A stretch of DNA of 5,416 nucleotides from an uncultured Mailhella sp. (GTDB lineage: Bacteria; Desulfobacterota; Desulfovibrionia; Desulfovibrionales; Desulfovibrionaceae): NCBI GenBank assembly GCA_910579055.1, contig CAJTSU010000067.1, positions 12,484-17,899 of the forward strand, written 5' to 3'. The position numbers were made by a program, and so were the translations under genes. The notes under the pieces are model-generated. The model did no database searches. It was not told the origin of the DNA and was given only the letters and a program-made list of their open reading frames with translations. Numbering within the stretch: the stretch's first letter is position 1; every line of letters begins with the position of its first letter. Shown one piece after another: positions 5,239 to 5,416 of the stretch.

Positions 5239-5416
5239 TTACTGTTGTGGCAATCTGTATCAAAAAAACTGGCCGTTCCCAAGTCATGGTTTACCCGACG
5301 CGCGGTAAAACTTCTCGCGCGGGTTGACTTTAAGAAAACGCTGATTAAAGCGTTTCCTTAAAAGAGAGTGTTAACTAAATAATGTTTTAATGTCTTCCAG
5401 TCTTCCATTTACATGG
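5239..5416. other. AT-richer intergenic stretch, no gene seen
   Basis: It contains an A-run (5263-5269) and a 9-bp stem with a one-base bulge (ACCCGACGCG 5293-5302 with CGCGCGGGT 5316-5324). Next come the palindromic repeat at 5330-5361 and then AT-rich sequence to the window end. TTGACT at 5324-5329 resembles a -35 box, but no matching -10 lies at the right distance. No open reading frame of note begins here on either strand. Any gene beyond the right edge is out of view. Confidence 0.5.
5330..5361 (-). repeat. Palindromic repeat, copy 2 (partner at 153-180)
   Basis: The stretch reads TTAAGAAAACGCT, loop GATTAA, AGCGTTTCCTTAA, an imperfect palindrome whose arms differ by one base. Its reverse complement aligns with 153-180 with one substitution and one loop indel. 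Because the loops match only in inverted orientation (TTAATC against TTATC), the two copies face opposite ways. Confidence 0.7.

Noticed and set aside
5324..5352. TTGACT as a -35 promoter box near the right end
   Set aside because: No TATAAT-like hexamer at 16-18 bases, and the sequence lies inside a palindromic repeat.
1..5416. CRISPR array or phage/IS element
   Set aside because: Repeats occur as two distant inverted copies, not regularly spaced direct repeats, and no transposase, integrase or terminal repeat pair with target duplication was seen.

Overview
The window carries three intact genes on the + strand, eno (enolase), lolA (periplasmic lipoprotein carrier) and selB (selenocysteine-specific elongation factor). 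They are separated by intergenic spacers full of hairpins and repeats. An 800-base tail beyond selB has no intact gene. The coding part is GC-rich, with LolA implying an outer membrane and SelB implying selenocysteine use. Gene content and the style of intergenic palindromes suggest a Gram-negative, probably anaerobic bacterium, possibly a Desulfovibrio/Bilophila-type sulfate or sulfite reducer. That assignment is an inference from general resemblance, not from a marker gene.

Layout: bases 1-217 are a leader with at least five stem-loops, including a 63-base repeat and a palindrome that both recur later. eno (218-1540) follows with a strong Shine-Dalgarno site and ends in a 20-bp hairpin. lolA (1659-2411) begins 118 bases after eno, with no clear promoter of its own. 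The lolA-selB spacer (2412-2668) holds a second, inverted copy of the 63-base repeat, a pair of strong hairpins running into a T-rich stretch (likely the lolA terminator), and a plausible sigma-70-type promoter. selB (2669-4612) is therefore probably its own transcription unit.

Bases 4613-4811 are packed with palindromes. Bases 4809-5238 on the minus strand hold two overlapping short reading frames, which I read as degraded gene remnants. The upstream one keeps an N-terminal nucleotidyltransferase-like GGSA motif and loses the catalytic part. Bases 5239-5416 are noticeably AT-richer and hold a third type of hairpin plus a second copy of the palindrome found upstream of eno.

The three intact genes are housekeeping functions in separate pathways: glycolysis/gluconeogenesis, envelope biogenesis and selenoprotein translation. 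I see no reason to read them as one system. The least ordinary content is the inverted intergenic repeats and the decayed minus-strand genes. I found no convincing new biological system here.
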